Positions 5,130 through 6,117 of a DNA stretch of 6,117 nt are shown here, piece by piece. Both the position numbers and the translations under genes were made by a program. Position 1 is the stretch's first letter; each line of letters starts with the position of its first letter. Origin of the DNA: Eubacterium sp. (GTDB taxonomy: Bacteria > Bacillota > Clostridia > Oscillospirales > Acutalibacteraceae); the NCBI GenBank assembly GCA_024696725.1, contig JAILGO010000080.1:1-6117 (forward strand), written 5' to 3'. Below the pieces are notes generated by a model, which saw only the letters and a program-made list of their open reading frames with translations, was not told the DNA's origin and did not search any database.

Positions 5130-6117
5130 ATGAGTTTAAATTCGACTCCCTCTGCGGAGAGAATACACATAGGCTTTTTCGGCGTAAGAAACGCCGGTAA
5201 GAGCAGCCTTGTAAACAGAATAACGAATCAGAATATGTCGCTCGTAAGCGAGGTTAAGGGAACGACAACCGACGCCGTTAAAAAGTCGATGGAGCTTCTC
5301 CCCATCGGTCCCGTCGTTATTATCGACACGGCTGGTACAGACGACGAGGGAGCGCTCGGCGAAATGAGGGTTGAAGCAACAAAAAGAATCCTCAAGACCT
5401 GCCACATAGCCGTTCTTGTAACCGAAAACGACAAGCTGAATCCTGACGAAATTGCGCTTTTAAAGGCTGTCAAGGAGCGCGATATTCCCTATCTTATCGT
5501 ACACAGCAAATGCGATATCACGGGTAAAACTGAGAGTAAGCTCTGCGTAAGCGCCGTTACCGGCGAAGGAATCGAGGAGCTTAAGGCTGAAATAGCGAAG
5601 GCTGTCGGCGCAGAAAATAAAAAGGCGCGCCTCGTTGGTGATTTCATTAACGAGGGCGACACCGTTATTCTCGTTACACCGATAGACGCGTCCGCTCCCA
5701 AAGGCAGAATGATTCTTCCTCAGCAGCAGGCAATCAGAGATATTCTCGATAAAAACGCCGTGTGCGTTGTTACACAGGTTGAGCAGCTTACGGCGACGAT
5801 AAACAATTTAAAGGACTCCCCAACTCTCGTCGTTACGGACTCACAGGCGTTCAGCGAGGTTATGAAGCTCGTTCCGGAGGAAATACCGCTTACCTCTTTT
5901 TCTATCCTTATGGCGCGTTACAAAGGCTTTTTAAGCGAAGCCGTAAAGGGCGCCGTGGTTATTAACGAACTTAAGGACGGCGACAGGGTTCTTATCTGCG
6001 AAGGCTGTACCCATCACAGACAGTGCGAGGACATCGGCACGGTCAAGCTTCCGCGTCTTTTAAAGGCTGTCAAGGAGCGCGATATTCCCTATCTTATCGT
6101 ACACAGCAAATGCGATA
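5130..6117 (+). CDS. hydF: [FeFe]-hydrogenase maturation GTPase HydF (3' incomplete; reliable to about 6062)
   Basis: HydF is the GTPase and [4Fe-4S] scaffold that carries the [2Fe] precursor to apo-HydA. ATG 5130 has GGAG (5121-5124) 5 nt upstream, overlapping the hydG stop. The GTPase domain shows the P-loop GVRNAGKS (18-25), the switch I threonines 45-47, DTAG (66-69), SKCD (126-129) where NKxD is usual, and SAVTGEGI (141-148). A dimerisation region follows; GDFINEGDTVILVTPIDASAP (170-190), GRMILPQQQ and FSILMARYKGF are typical. C293-T-H295 is the first half of the family's CxH...HCxxC cluster motif. The second half is absent because coding beyond about L311 is replaced by an exact copy of codons 110-129. 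The known family is about 400 residues, so roughly 80-100 residues are missing. I infer the tail from 6057 is an assembly artefact rather than real protein. Confidence 0.93.
   Translation, partial: MSLNSTPSAERIHIGFFGVRNAGKSSLVNRITNQNMSLVSEVKGTTTDAVKKSMELLPIGPVVIIDTAGTDDEGALGEMRVEATKRILKTCHIAVLVTENDKLNPDEIALLKAVKERDIPYLIVHSKCDITGKTESKLCVSAVTGEGIEELKAEIAKAVGAENKKARLVGDFINEGDTVILVTPIDASAPKGRMILPQQQAIRDILDKNAVCVVTQVEQLTATINNLKDSPTLVVTDSQAFSEVMKLVPEEIPLTSFSILMARYKGFLSEAVKGAVVINELKDGDRVLICEGCTHHRQCEDIGTVKLPRLLKAVKERDIPYLIVHSKCD
5457..5517 (+). repeat. 61-nt exact direct repeat, internal copy (in hydF GTPase domain)
   Basis: The sequence is identical to 6057-6117. It encodes residues 110 to 129 of HydF, including the G4 loop SKCD. 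It fits the GTPase domain here, so this is the native copy. Confidence 0.97.
6057..6117 (+). repeat. 61-nt exact direct repeat, terminal copy (contig-end artefact likely)
   Basis: The sequence is identical to 5457-5517, offset by exactly 600 nt, so the reading frame is kept. It ends at the last base of the window. Before it, at 6056 against 5456, identity stops. HydF family sequence should continue here toward the HCxxC cluster motif, but returns to GTPase-domain sequence instead. Confidence 0.95.

Overview
The window reads as a fragment of an anaerobic Clostridia-type (Bacillota) genome, possibly a gut or rumen Oscillospiraceae/Ruminococcaceae relative. Evidence is the [FeFe]-hydrogenase with its full maturase set, a TM1266-type hydrogenase regulator, a TM1586-like nitroreductase, purine-rich Shine-Dalgarno sites and a moderate-GC codon style. 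The taxonomic placement is inference from gene content only. All genes lie on the + strand.

Layout. Positions 1-563 hold the C-terminal end of an [FeFe]-hydrogenase catalytic subunit (HydA), including the H-cluster loop with two cysteine ligands. After 22 nt comes a family-2 glycosyltransferase (586-1551), closed by a stem-loop terminator (1558-1585). Then comes a two-half, TM1586-like nitroreductase-fold flavoprotein (1595-2293). Positions 2294-2431 are non-coding and contain a near-consensus extended -10 promoter, a short leader with two near-identical direct repeats, and an intrinsic terminator placed between the promoter and the next gene. The rest is one tightly packed maturation operon: TM1266-like regulator (2432-2677), hydE (2670-3713), hydG (3703-5121) and hydF (5130 to the window end). 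Junctions are 8-nt and 11-nt overlaps and an 8-nt gap.

How the genes work together. HydG (tyrosine lyase, source of CO/CN and an Fe(CO)2CN synthon), HydE (radical SAM enzyme acting on that synthon) and HydF (GTPase scaffold/carrier) build the [2Fe] subcluster and insert it into HydA, whose C-terminus lies about 2 kb upstream. The glycosyltransferase and nitroreductase have no obvious role in this process.

Two things deserve attention. First, the promoter-leader-terminator arrangement ahead of the maturase operon looks like a transcription attenuator that I do not recognise as a known riboswitch class. Second, the last 61 nt (6057-6117) exactly copy 5457-5517 inside hydF, 600 nt upstream and in the same frame. 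The HydF family pattern breaks at that join, so this is most simply a contig-end assembly artefact, and HydF should be trusted only to about residue 311.
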